Below, piece after piece: positions 9,027-17,720 of a stretch of 64,000 nucleotides of DNA. The DNA is from Robertmurraya sp047302285 (GTDB lineage: Bacteria; Bacillota; Bacilli; Bacillales; Cytobacillaceae), in the NCBI RefSeq assembly GCF_047302285.1, contig NZ_CP154845.1, forward strand, positions 3,100,001 through 3,164,000. Direction: 5' to 3'. The notes beneath the pieces are model-generated. The model was not told the DNA's origin. It did no database searches and worked only from the letters and a program-made list of their open reading frames with translations. How positions within the stretch are numbered: position 1 is the stretch's first letter; every line of letters starts with the position of its first letter. The position numbers and the translations under genes are program-made.

Positions 9027-9215
9027 TTGAAAAAAGCAGAAGTTGGGAATATCATAGAATTTCGGGACGGCCTACAGGGCGTTGTTGAAAAAGTAAACGA
9101 AAACTCTGTTATCGTGGACTTAACCTATATGGATAATTATCGCGACCTCGAACTGGAACAAAGAACCGTTGTCAATCATAAGAACTATAAAGTAGTTAAG
9201 GAATCTATTTTGTAA
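9027..9215 (+). CDS. ykvS: YkvS family protein (DUF2187)
   Basis: A 62-aa protein with TTG start at 9027 after GGAGAGAGG. The sequence KKAEVGNIIEFRDGLQGVVE, with VDLTYMDNY and VVNHKNYKVV further on, is typical of the DUF2187/YkvS family: a small SH3-like, beta-rich protein of unknown function. It belongs to the conserved backbone (ykvS lies between clpE/ykvI and ptsHI in B. subtilis). Confidence 0.85.
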   Translation: MKKAEVGNIIEFRDGLQGVVEKVNENSVIVDLTYMDNYRDLELEQRTVVNHKNYKVVKESIL

Positions 9216-9226
9216 TAAGATAAACA

Positions 9227-9259
9227 CAAAACCCTAATGGTACTCCAATAGGGTTTTTG
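9227..9259. terminator. Bidirectional terminator
   Basis: Stem AAAACCCTA/TAGGGTTTT, 12-nt loop, T run on the plus side and A-rich on the other. It serves ykvS and the convergent 39-aa gene. Confidence 0.85.
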
Positions 9260-9275
9260 TTTGCAACTCAAGGTA

Positions 9276-9395
9276 TCACTCTGATGGATTCTTATTATCA
9301 GCTAATTCCTTAAATGATTTGACTTTACCGTGTGGATGCTGTTCACTTTTCCTCACATTCCATGCTCTCTCTTTCTCTTTTTTCGATTTAGTCAA
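9276..9395 (-). CDS. 39-aa basic peptide of unknown function
   Basis: TTG start at 9395 preceded by AAAGGAGG with good spacing. The peptide begins TKSKKEKERAWNVRKSEQ and continues with HPHGKVKSFKELADN. It is charged, without membrane segments. Small proteins of this look (lysine-rich head, then a P-H-G-K-V-x-S-F-x-E-L motif) recur in Bacillaceae as uncharacterised families. It has a dedicated terminator, which supports it being a real gene. Confidence 0.65.
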   Translation of the reverse strand: MTKSKKEKERAWNVRKSEQHPHGKVKSFKELADNKNPSE

Positions 9396-9533
9396 ATAAT
9401 TGTCCTCCTTTCAGTTAACCTTTATAATGAACTAATGGATTTACTTCTATTCAAATCACACACCTAAATACACTCTTGATAAACTTAATTTTAACCATAT
9501 ATAGTTCGATCCGATAGAAAGGAGCGCTTTCAC

Positions 9534-10151
9534 ATGGCCATACCAAATTGGATTAAAGATCATAGACTAATTCTTGGGTTTTTTCTTGCGCATCTTTTGA
9601 TCTTTTTTACCTTCCAAGATAAGAATATATTTTGGTATATTTTCACAGCCACGATGCTTTTTTTAATAAGCTATTCCATTATGCACGAAGAAATTGAAGA
9701 CCAAGTTCCACTATTTACATACTTATCTCTCGGCAGTTTATCTGGGGTCATTCTATTTGCTTGTTTTTTGCTAGGTAGTCTTCTAATCGATTTAGTCAAT
9801 CTTCCTTTTGCAAAAGAAATCACAAGGCTTTACAATCGCCTATCCCCTACTGTTCTCTGGCATTATATCGTATTGATACTCGTCATCATTCCCGGTGAGG
9901 AGATATTTTGGAGAGGCTTTATCCAAAAAAGAATCCAAAAGGCGGCAAATGTGACAACTGCTGTATTTGCCTCATCTATATTGTATGCATCCGTTCATTT
10001 CTATTCTGGGTCGATTATGCTCCCATTCGCAGCACTTGTCACAGGAATTTTTTGGGGATATTTATATGCATGGAAAAAAAGTTTACCACTTGTCATCGTT
10101 TCTCATCTCATTTTTGACTTATTTTTATTTGTGATTTACCCACTAAATTAA
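9534..10151 (+). CDS. CPBP family intramembrane glutamic endopeptidase
   Basis: A 205-aa membrane protein with about six hydrophobic segments. The CPBP (CAAX protease/bacteriocin-processing) motifs are present: PGEEIFWRGF (EExxxR) near residue 125, SSILYASVHF, and SHLIFDLFLF near the end. Members cleave within membranes; bacterial roles include bacteriocin immunity and regulated proteolysis, and the substrate here is unknown. The start ATG 9534 follows GAAAGGAGCG. It converges on ykvI over a shared hairpin. Confidence 0.85.
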   Translation: MAIPNWIKDHRLILGFFLAHLLIFFTFQDKNIFWYIFTATMLFLISYSIMHEEIEDQVPLFTYLSLGSLSGVILFACFLLGSLLIDLVNLPFAKEITRLYNRLSPTVLWHYIVLILVIIPGEEIFWRGFIQKRIQKAANVTTAVFASSILYASVHFYSGSIMLPFAALVTGIFWGYLYAWKKSLPLVIVSHLIFDLFLFVIYPLN

Positions 10152-10180
10152 GAGACATTGAATCTTTCAATGTCTCTTTT
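10150..10180. terminator. Convergent terminator overlapping the ykvI stop
   Basis: Perfect 13-bp stem (AAGAGACATTGAA with TTCAATGTCTCTT) with a 3-nt loop, then TT. It overlaps the last codons of ykvI. Confidence 0.85.
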
Positions 10181-11219
10181 CAATTTTATCCAACGGTTTC
10201 ATCCACAATAAAATGATAAAAATAATGCTGATATAGCCAAAGATCGGATATAGATAGGATAACAACGTACCATATTCAACTTGACTGATCACAAAGGCAA
10301 TCGCAAGTATTCCTCCCACAATAACTAGAGTTGGCCAACGGAGAAAAGTCTTGATCTGTCTTTCTAATCCAAACACATTCCCAATTACAGAAGTAAATAT
10401 CTCACCATAAATAATTAAAATATACAATCCATGAAGTCCAGCCGCTAAGTTTTTCATAACTACGGCCATCGGTATCTCAAACGCCTCAACATTTGGAAGC
10501 ATCACCAATGTAAAATGACTTGATAATAGAATGAGAGTTAAGGCAATTCCCCCAATAATCCCTCCCCATTTTACCGTTTCTTCGTTTTTTATTTCCGCTG
10601 CTACAGGTACTAATACAGCCTGTGCAAGGCCTAAATTTAAGGCTGTATAGGAAAATGGAGAAACGACTGACTTCCAACCATCGTCAACATATGGAATAAA
10701 AAGAAGTTGATCTAAAAAGTTTGGAAGCTGAAATGATATAAACATTAAAATGAAACTAAAGCTAATCATCAGTGGAACAACGATTGTATTGGCTGCAAAC
10801 AACCCTTTAATTCCCACAATCATGACGATAACTGAAAGTGAAAGAGTAAGTATCAAACCGAAACTTCTCGATAACCCTAGTTGCTCACTAAACACCGCTC
10901 CTGCTCCAGATAACATAACTCCACAAACTCCTAATAGCATTAAAAGCATAATTATATTTATGATGGAGCCAAAGACCCTTCCGAACAAAAAAGTATTAAA
11001 TTCTTGGTACGAGGTTGCTCCAATTTTGGCTGAAATTCTCATTAATTTTGAACCTAAGGTGATAAAAATATAGCCGCTCATTAAGATTCCTATTAATCCT
11101 ATAAAGCCGAATCTCGTAAAGAACTCAACAATTTCCCGTCCAGTAGCAAATCCAGCTCCCACGATCGTACCCACATACACTGCTGCTATTTGGAAGGCAG
11201 CTCCCCAATTTGTCTTCAT
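10167..11219 (-). CDS. ykvI: YkvI-type membrane transporter
   Basis: A 350-aa, very hydrophobic protein with about ten membrane helices. The N-terminal helix carries YVGTIVGAGFATGREIVEFF, the broken-helix signature of LeuT-fold (APC superfamily) carriers and the hallmark of YkvI. The substrate is unknown; an amino acid is plausible from the fold. It is monocistronic, adjacent and divergent to clpE as in B. subtilis. Confidence 0.85.
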   Translation of the reverse strand: MKTNWGAAFQIAAVYVGTIVGAGFATGREIVEFFTRFGFIGLIGILMSGYIFITLGSKLMRISAKIGATSYQEFNTFLFGRVFGSIINIIMLLMLLGVCGVMLSGAGAVFSEQLGLSRSFGLILTLSLSVIVMIVGIKGLFAANTIVVPLMISFSFILMFISFQLPNFLDQLLFIPYVDDGWKSVVSPFSYTALNLGLAQAVLVPVAAEIKNEETVKWGGIIGGIALTLILLSSHFTLVMLPNVEAFEIPMAVVMKNLAAGLHGLYILIIYGEIFTSVIGNVFGLERQIKTFLRWPTLVIVGGILAIAFVISQVEYGTLLSYLYPIFGYISIIFIILLWMKPLDKIEKRH

Positions 11220-11365
11220 AAATTATCCTCCCTCCATTTCAATATATGAAGAGAAGGACAAACAATGACGAGCATTTTTTCAGTGTATAATAACATTCAA
11301 CTATTTCATCAATCCCACTGGATAAATTTCCAATATTTCACCAAAAAAATCTTCAAGCAAAATGC

Positions 11366-11394
11366 TTGAAAGTCAAAAAAGGTCAAATTATAAT
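11366..11394 (+). promoter_or_regulatory. SigA-type promoter of clpE
   Basis: TTGAAA at 11366-11371 and TATAAT at 11389-11394 with a 17-bp spacer, a near-perfect vegetative promoter. The -35 lies in one arm of a small inverted repeat (TTCAAGC/GCTTGAA, 11352-11370). Confidence 0.85.
11371..11387 (+). promoter_or_regulatory. CtsR operator 1
   Basis: AGTCAAAAAAGGTCAAA matches the CtsR heptad direct repeat (RGTCAAA-N3-RGTCAAA) at every position and fills the spacer of the clpE promoter. Confidence 0.9.
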
Positions 11395-11405
11395 TAATGT
11401 ATAAA

Positions 11406-11422
11406 AGTCAAAGAAAGTCAAA
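11406..11422 (+). promoter_or_regulatory. CtsR operator 2, with an extra half-site
   Basis: AGTCAAAGAAAGTCAAA is a second full CtsR repeat just downstream of the promoter. A further GTCAAAT half-site follows at 11423. Confidence 0.9.
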
Positions 11423-11447
11423 GTCAAATTAATAGGAGGAATGTGAA

Positions 11448-13589
11448 ATGCTTTGTCAAATTTGTCAGCAAGCAGATGTACAGGTTCATTTAAAAATGAA
11501 TGTAAATGGTGTAGAGAAGCAGCTCCACCTATGTCAAAATTGTTATAAGACTGAGAAAGCTAAATTAGCTTCATCTTTTGGTCCAAGCATGTCAAGTTTC
11601 TCTTCTTTCAATTATAACCCGATGGAAGAACTCTTTAAAAACTACACATCACAAAACAGTCAACAAAAGATGAACTCAAATTCTAATCATCATGGAAAAA
11701 CAAGTGGATTTATCGAACAATTTGGTCGTAATCTCAACCAGATGGCCCGAGCTGGACTCATCGATCCAGTTATCGGTCGTGATGAAGAAGTTAACAGAGT
11801 AATTGAAATATTGAATAGAAGAAATAAGAATAACCCTGTACTTATTGGGGAACCTGGCGTAGGAAAAACTGCCATAGCAGAAGAATTGGCAGCAAGAATT
11901 GTAGTGGGGAAGGTTCCCAATAAATTAAAAAATAGAGAAGTCTTTTTATTAGATGTAGCTTCTTTAGTTGCTAATACAGGTATTCGCGGCCAATTTGAAG
12001 AGAGAATGAAAAAAATCATTGCTGAATTACAAGAAAGAAAGAATATTATCCTTTTTATTGATGAAATTCATCTATTAGTTGGTGCCGGTTCAGCTGAAGG
12101 CTCTATGGACGCTGGAAATATATTAAAACCAGCTTTAGCACGTGGTGAACTACAGCTTGTTGGAGCTACTACTTTAAAAGAATACCGCCAAATCGAAAAA
12201 GATGCAGCACTAGAACGGAGATTTCAACCTGTTCAAGTACATGAACCAACCACCGAGCACGCAATTGAGATCTTGAAAGGTTTAAAAGACAAGTATGAGA
12301 ATTTTCATGAAATTACTTTCTCAGATGAAGCTCTCGAAGCTTGTGTAACATTGTCCCACCGCTATATTCAAGACCATTTCCTTCCAGACAAGGCGATTGA
12401 TTTAATGGATGAAGCAGGCTCTAAACTTAACCTAATTTCGGATTACAGCTCAGTTGAAAAGACCGAAAAAAGACTAGAGGAAATTGCAAAAGAGAAAGAT
12501 AGAGCACTAGAAACTGAAAATTACGAATTAGCAGCCAAGCTTCGTCAAGAAGAAAAAGAACTTGAACAAAAGTTAAACTCAAATCGCAACCAAGTTCGAC
12601 CAATCGTTGACGTTAAACAAATTCAAGCATTGATCGAGCAAAAAACAGGGATTCCTGTCGGTAAGCTTCAAGAAGATGAACAAACAAAAATGAAGAATCT
12701 TCATAAAGCACTATCTGAAAAGGTAATCGGTCAGGCAGAGGCCGTTGAAAGAGTAACAAAAGCAATAAAAAGAAGCCGTGCAGGTTTGAGATCAAAAAAT
12801 CGACCAATTGGTTCCTTCCTTTTCGTTGGTCCAACTGGGGTTGGCAAAACTGAACTCTCTAAGACTTTAGCACTTGAGCTGTTTGGTTCCAAAGATGCGA
12901 TGATTCGTCTTGATATGAGTGAATACATGGAGAAGCATAGTGTATCAAAATTAATCGGTTCGCCTCCAGGATATGTTGGACATGAAGAAGCTGGGCAATT
13001 AACGGAAAAAGTACGCCGAAATCCTTACAGCATCATTTTGCTAGATGAGATTGAAAAGGCACATCCTGATGTTCAGCATATGTTCCTACAAATTCTTGAT
13101 GATGGGCGCTTGACCGATAGTCAAGGTAGAGTTGTGAGCTTTAAAGATACGGTCATTATTATGACTAGTAATGCTGGGGTTGGTCATCGACGAGTAAAAG
13201 TTGGCTTTGGACAAGACCATACAACGAAAGAGCTGAACATATTGGATTCGCTCGGAAGCTTCTTTAAACCAGAATTTTTAAACCGTTTTGATAATATTAT
13301 TGAGTTCGCACCTTTAGAAAAAAATTCTTTATTAAAAATTGTCGATTTAATGTTACTCGAATTAAATGACATCCTTAAAGAACAGGATATAACTCTTACG
13401 GTAACTAATGAAGTAAAAGAGTTTCTTGTAGAAAAGGGCTATAACCCAACCTTTGGTGCCAGACCTTTACGTCGAGTGATACAAGAGCTATTAGAGGATA
13501 AAATAACGGATTTAATCATCGATGAACCTAATAGTAAGAACTTTAAAGCCATTATGGAAAATGAACAGATAGTAATTCAACCTAACTAA
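11448..13589 (+). CDS. clpE: ATP-dependent Clp protease ATPase subunit ClpE
   Basis: A 713-aa class I Hsp100 unfoldase that partners ClpP. The N-terminal zinc finger (CQICQQ ... CQNC, residues 3-30) distinguishes ClpE from ClpC. AAA-1 has GEPGVGKT and FIDEIHLLVGAG. A coiled middle region at about 330-400 holds a UVR-like EKDRALETENYELAAKLR segment. AAA-2 has GPTGVGKTE, IILLDEIEKAHPD and the sensor-2 GARPLRR. The start ATG 11448 follows AGGAGG. It is heat- and stress-induced through CtsR in B. subtilis, which fits the two operators upstream. It is a single gene with its own terminator. Confidence 0.97.
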   Translation: MLCQICQQADVQVHLKMNVNGVEKQLHLCQNCYKTEKAKLASSFGPSMSSFSSFNYNPMEELFKNYTSQNSQQKMNSNSNHHGKTSGFIEQFGRNLNQMARAGLIDPVIGRDEEVNRVIEILNRRNKNNPVLIGEPGVGKTAIAEELAARIVVGKVPNKLKNREVFLLDVASLVANTGIRGQFEERMKKIIAELQERKNIILFIDEIHLLVGAGSAEGSMDAGNILKPALARGELQLVGATTLKEYRQIEKDAALERRFQPVQVHEPTTEHAIEILKGLKDKYENFHEITFSDEALEACVTLSHRYIQDHFLPDKAIDLMDEAGSKLNLISDYSSVEKTEKRLEEIAKEKDRALETENYELAAKLRQEEKELEQKLNSNRNQVRPIVDVKQIQALIEQKTGIPVGKLQEDEQTKMKNLHKALSEKVIGQAEAVERVTKAIKRSRAGLRSKNRPIGSFLFVGPTGVGKTELSKTLALELFGSKDAMIRLDMSEYMEKHSVSKLIGSPPGYVGHEEAGQLTEKVRRNPYSIILLDEIEKAHPDVQHMFLQILDDGRLTDSQGRVVSFKDTVIIMTSNAGVGHRRVKVGFGQDHTTKELNILDSLGSFFKPEFLNRFDNIIEFAPLEKNSLLKIVDLMLLELNDILKEQDITLTVTNEVKEFLVEKGYNPTFGARPLRRVIQELLEDKITDLIIDEPNSKNFKAIMENEQIVIQPN

Positions 13590-13592
13590 ACC

Positions 13593-13627
13593 AAAAAAAT
13601 CATGGGTCCCTTTCCCATGATTTTTTC
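13593..13627. terminator. Terminator after clpE
   Basis: Stem AAAAATCATGGG/CCCATGATTTTT with loop TCCCTTT; T run plus side, A run other side. Confidence 0.9.
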
Positions 13628-13635
13628 ATTATAAA

Positions 13636-14871
13636 TTATACAGTCGTTGATTTTTTGGTAATCTCTACTTGAGTCAATTTATTGTCCTCAATTTCTTTTA
13701 TTAGAAAATGCAAATGATGATATTCTAATGTATCCCCCACTTTCGGGAAGTGACCAAATTCTTTAAATAAGAAACCAGCTAAAATGTCTTCATCCTCAGG
13801 AATCTTTGTTTTAAATACTTCATTTAAACGACGGATGCCGAGTTTTCCATGGCAAACGATGTGAGAGTCCGTCAGTTCATCTATTAGTACTTCTTCATTT
13901 AAATCTGTTTCATCTTCAATTTCCTGGCCAAGCATCGCCTCGATAATATCCTCGTGACTAATGATCCCCTTTGTGCCTCCATATTCATCCAAAACGATCG
14001 CTATATGTTTCTTTTCCTTTAGCATCATCTTGAATAATTTTTCAATGGAAAGGGCTTCAATGACGAATAGAGGTCTAGTATCAATATACTCTTGTAAATC
14101 CTTATTTTCTTCCAATGACCATGCTAATAATTGCTTGGAATGAAAAACACCCACAATATTATCCATATCCTCTTTATAGACAGGATATCTCGTATAGTTA
14201 TTGTTAATAACAATATCTCGTACTGATTCGTATGTAGAATTTAAAGGAATACCCACAATATCCATTCTCGGTGTCTTTAAGGCATCTCGTACATCCATAT
14301 CATAAAAATCGATGACGCCCTTAATTCTTTTCGTTTCTTCGTTTTTAAACGTTCCTTCTGTTGTGGCTATATCCACCATAGTCATGAGCTCTTCCTTTGA
14401 AAACGAAACTTCATCAGCATTTTCCTTTGCCAACAATTTAATAATAAGTCTTGTAAATTTCGAGAGCAAAAAGGTGAGTGGTTTTAATAAGATCAATAAC
14501 CCAGAAATAACGGGGAAAACTAAATAAGATATTTTTTCAGAAAAAGTTGCTGCAATCGACTTTGGTAAAACCTCAGCAAATATAATCAGGACAACTGTAA
14601 GAACTCCCGTTGCAATTCCAACATTGACTCCATATTCAATCGCCATGATAGTCACTAGTGTCGGAAGCATAATATTGGAAATATTATTTCCTATTAATAT
14701 CGCTGTGATTAATTCATCAGGCTTTGAAACGAGCTTTAACAATTTTTGCGATTTCACATCTTGTTGGTCGGCTCTTGTTTTAATTTTCATTTTATTAACA
14801 GCCGTCAAAGCGGTTTCGCTTCCTGATAAGAAAAAAGACATTAACATAAAAAACAGAATTGCTAGATACAA
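13636..14871 (-). CDS. CNNM/CorC family membrane protein with CBS pair
   Basis: 411 aa: an N-terminal DUF21 (CNNM) domain with about four membrane helices and the motif SGSETALTAVN, two CBS domains (about residues 200-320; RMDIVGIPLN, IVLDEYGGTKGIISHEDIIE), and a C-terminal CorC/HlyC domain. Relatives in B. subtilis are YhdP (MpfA, Mg2+ efflux), YrkA and YugS; the ion is inferred, not shown. The start is TTG at 14871, preceded by GGAGGG with 7-nt spacing. An upstream in-frame GTG at 14904 has a weak site and would put GGAGGG inside the gene. Confidence 0.85.
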   Translation of the reverse strand: MYLAILFFMLMSFFLSGSETALTAVNKMKIKTRADQQDVKSQKLLKLVSKPDELITAILIGNNISNIMLPTLVTIMAIEYGVNVGIATGVLTVVLIIFAEVLPKSIAATFSEKISYLVFPVISGLLILLKPLTFLLSKFTRLIIKLLAKENADEVSFSKEELMTMVDIATTEGTFKNEETKRIKGVIDFYDMDVRDALKTPRMDIVGIPLNSTYESVRDIVINNNYTRYPVYKEDMDNIVGVFHSKQLLAWSLEENKDLQEYIDTRPLFVIEALSIEKLFKMMLKEKKHIAIVLDEYGGTKGIISHEDIIEAMLGQEIEDETDLNEEVLIDELTDSHIVCHGKLGIRRLNEVFKTKIPEDEDILAGFLFKEFGHFPKVGDTLEYHHLHFLIKEIEDNKLTQVEITKKSTTV

Positions 14872-15031
14872 TTTATTTCCCTCCGTGATGTACGCAATGG
14901 CCACGCTCTTTTTTCAAATGTAACCATTAAAATATTGAATTTCCCTTTATAATAACCAATCCTTATAAGAATAGCACGCAATAAGCAGAAAATGAATTGT
15001 TCAACAAAATCGGACAATATGAAAATTTAAA

Positions 15032-15058
15032 TAAAAAACCGACCAATTTCTGGTCGGT
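15032..15058 (-). terminator. Terminator after the M3 peptidase gene
   Basis: Stem ACCGACCA/TGGTCGGT with a T run on the minus strand. Confidence 0.8.
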
Positions 15059-15107
15059 AGAAAGGATAAACAAAATAAGAAATTCCTAAAAACGCAGATC
15101 ACTCAAA

Positions 15108-16802
15108 TTATAGACTCTTATCATCAACTGCATTTAACCAATTTTCAATTTCACCAACAACCGATTGCACACAACCCTCTTCAAACGGTGAAATTAAATT
15201 CGCTTCTTCCACAAGCCCAGTAAATGGAAGGCTACCGCCTAGCTTACAAAGCTTTAAATAATCGCTCCATGCTTCATCATGGTTTTCTCTTGATTTTTTC
15301 CAAAATTGAAATGCACAGATTTGAGCCAACGTATAATCAATATAATAAAAAGGTGAATTATATATATGACCTTGACGCTGCCAAAATCCCCCGTTCTCCA
15401 AATACTCATTACCATCATAATCTCGATGTGGCAAATACGTTTTCTCAATCTCCCTCCATGCTGCTTTTCTTTCCTTCGGTGTTGCCTCTGGATGCTCATA
15501 AACCCAATGCTGAAATTCATCAACAGAAACACCATATGGAAGGAATAACAAGCTTGAACTTAGATGGGAGAACTTATATTTTTCGGTATCGTCTTGAAAG
15601 AACAAATCCATCCACGGCCAAGTGAAAAACTCCATGCTCATAGAATGAATCTCTGCTGCTTCATAAGTTGGCCAGTAATACTCTGGAATATCATAATGAC
15701 GACTTGAATAGATTTGGAAAGCATGTCCAGCCTCATGTGTCAGTACGTCAATATCACCAGAGGTTCCATTGAAATTGGAAAAAATAAATGGCGCCTTGTA
15801 ATTTTCAATGAAAGTACAATAACCTCCACCCGCTTTTCCCTTTTTCGCAACAAGGTCCATTAACCCTTCATCCCTCATATATTGAAAGAATTCGCCCGTT
15901 TCTTGAGAAAGCTCATTATACATTTTCTGCCCATTATCAATAATCCATTCTGGACTACCTTTAGGGACGGCATTACCAGAGACGAAATTAAAACCTTCAT
16001 CATAATACTTTAGAGAATCTACCCCAATTCTCTCTTGCTGTCGCTTTCTTAATTTTGTCGCAATCGGCACAATAAATTCTTTCACTTGATTGCGGAAATT
16101 GGCAACCATTTCTGCATTATAATCTGTTCGGTACATGCGGTAGTATGCAAGTTCTACAAAATTGTTATAGCCAAGTTTATGAGCAATTTCTGTACGCACC
16201 TTTACCAATTCATCGTAAATACGGTCTAACTCTTCCTCCTGCTTGGCTAAAAATCCAAAGCGAGCTTCACTTGCTCTCTTTCTCATCTCTCTATCTTTCG
16301 ATTCAGTAAATGGCTCCATTTGGGCAAGTGTTCGTTCTTCCCCTTCAAACATAATTTTCGCAGAAGCAATAAGCTTTGTATACTCGCTTGAAAGCTTATT
16401 TTCCGTCTGCATAAGAGGAACCACTTCAGGTGAAAAAACTTTCAATTGCGCTTCTGCAAGAGCAAATAACTGTTTCCCCCACTTATTTTCGAGCTCTTGG
16501 CGAAACTTTGAGTTTACTAATGCTTCATAATATTTTGTTACAAGTCCATCGACTTGCGGCTCTAAATCATCCATCGCATCCTGTTCTTGTTTATAAAATT
16601 CATCATTTGTATCGATGGAATGGCGAATATACACTAAATTGAACATCGTTCCTAATTGATCACGAATTTCATTAATCTCATTCATTACTTCATTTTGCTC
16701 ATCAGCAGATTGTGCCTCTTTGAACTGAGTAATCAGTTCTTCCAAACTCTTTTCAACCACTTCAAAATTAGGTCTGGTATATGTATATTGATCAAAACTC
16801 AC
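15108..16802 (-). CDS. M3 family oligoendopeptidase
   Basis: A 564-aa cytoplasmic zinc metallopeptidase. The thimet/PepF signature HEAGHAFQ lies at about residue 350, with the third zinc ligand in YEAAEIHSMSMEFF about 25 residues on. The C-terminal helical half is complete (GLVEEANLISPFEEG). The length fits the shorter ~565-aa oligoendopeptidase-F-like branch of Bacillaceae rather than the ~600-670-aa PepF. Such enzymes degrade short peptides. The gene is monocistronic and not part of the B. subtilis order here. Confidence 0.9.
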   Translation of the reverse strand: MSFDQYTYTRPNFEVVEKSLEELITQFKEAQSADEQNEVMNEINEIRDQLGTMFNLVYIRHSIDTNDEFYKQEQDAMDDLEPQVDGLVTKYYEALVNSKFRQELENKWGKQLFALAEAQLKVFSPEVVPLMQTENKLSSEYTKLIASAKIMFEGEERTLAQMEPFTESKDREMRKRASEARFGFLAKQEEELDRIYDELVKVRTEIAHKLGYNNFVELAYYRMYRTDYNAEMVANFRNQVKEFIVPIATKLRKRQQERIGVDSLKYYDEGFNFVSGNAVPKGSPEWIIDNGQKMYNELSQETGEFFQYMRDEGLMDLVAKKGKAGGGYCTFIENYKAPFIFSNFNGTSGDIDVLTHEAGHAFQIYSSRHYDIPEYYWPTYEAAEIHSMSMEFFTWPWMDLFFQDDTEKYKFSHLSSSLLFLPYGVSVDEFQHWVYEHPEATPKERKAAWREIEKTYLPHRDYDGNEYLENGGFWQRQGHIYNSPFYYIDYTLAQICAFQFWKKSRENHDEAWSDYLKLCKLGGSLPFTGLVEEANLISPFEEGCVQSVVGEIENWLNAVDDKSL

Positions 16803-16870
16803 TTATTAGCCCCCTATTCAAAAAATTTAGAAATTACAAAGTAATTATACAAGAAATGCTCAAATAAAAC

Positions 16871-16903
16871 AAAAGCGATCCTCGTAGAAATCGGATCGCT
16901 TTT
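16871..16903. terminator. Terminator between mhqR and the peptidase gene
   Basis: Perfect 11-bp stem AAAAGCGATCC/GGATCGCTTTT, 11-nt loop; serves mhqR on the minus strand. Confidence 0.8.
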
Positions 16904-16910
16904 GTCTTAT

Positions 16911-17345
16911 TTAGGATACAGATAGTCCAAGCTTCTTTAAAAGTTCAATCGCTTCTTCTTTTTCTTCATTAGAAAGTTCAGACATCAATTCATGAATTCG
17001 TTGTTCATGCCCAGGAAAGACATTCTCTATGAACTTCTTTCCATTATCAGTTATTTGGGCAAATGTCACTCTTCGATCACTCGGGCAGGCTACTCGAACT
17101 AAGTATCCTTTTTCCTCTAATTTGTCCACTACATAAGTAATACTCCCACTCGCTAGTAGGATCTTCCCGCCAATCTGTTGAAGTGGTTGGTCTCCCTTAT
17201 GATACAGAAGTTCCAGCACAGCAAACTCAGTAGGATTTAACCCATACGTATGAATCAATTTATTGACATCTTCATTGACTGCTCGATAGGCACGAGACAA
17301 GACAATAAATAGCTTAAGAGATTGTTTTATTTCTTCTGAGTTCAT
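16911..17345 (-). CDS. mhqR: MarR family repressor, MhqR type
   Basis: A 144-aa winged-helix regulator. The DNA-binding core reads LNPTEFAVLELLYHKGDQPLQQI, then the recognition helix GSITYVVDKLEEKGYLVR and the wing ACPSDRRVTFAQITDNGK. It is very close to the B. subtilis MhqR/YkvE group, which represses quinone/electrophile detoxification genes. ATG 17345 with AAAGGA upstream was preferred over an extended frame to 17414. The neighbour kinD (divergent) is the same as in B. subtilis. No mhq target operon is present in this window. Confidence 0.85.
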   Translation of the reverse strand: MNSEEIKQSLKLFIVLSRAYRAVNEDVNKLIHTYGLNPTEFAVLELLYHKGDQPLQQIGGKILLASGSITYVVDKLEEKGYLVRVACPSDRRVTFAQITDNGKKFIENVFPGHEQRIHELMSELSNEEKEEAIELLKKLGLSVS

Positions 17346-17720
17346 ATTCTCAAATCCTTTAGAAAGATGTATTTTATTTGCATCCCTCCACAAAGAGGTG
17401 CATTTTGGTTTCAATTAGGAATTATGTCCTAAAATATCTTGATTTAAGACTATTATAGAAAAGACTACTATTCGATGTCAATTTCAATTGACACTTATCT
17501 CTTGTCTTGACCACAAAATTCATTGATATGTATACATCAAGTTAGAAAAATTCATGTTCCAAATATAATTAATGCTATAATGATAGGGATATATTTTTTT
17601 ATCAAGTTAATATGTTGAAAAATATTCCATTATTTTTTGCAATTTTATGGCTCAATCTGTTAAAGTTTGTTTAATAATTTGTCTGCTAATAAAATATGAA
17701 TAAAGCTTTGGAGCGCATTC
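17346..17720. other. mhqR-kinD divergent intergenic region with inverted repeats
   Basis: 375 bp of AT-rich DNA. It contains TTAGGA-N6-TCCTAA at 17415-17432, an MhqR-box-like TATCTTGATTTAAGACTA at 17435-17452, and an imperfect palindrome around 17524-17541 (GATaTGTATACATC). The first two are candidate autoregulatory operators of mhqR. Confidence 0.5.
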
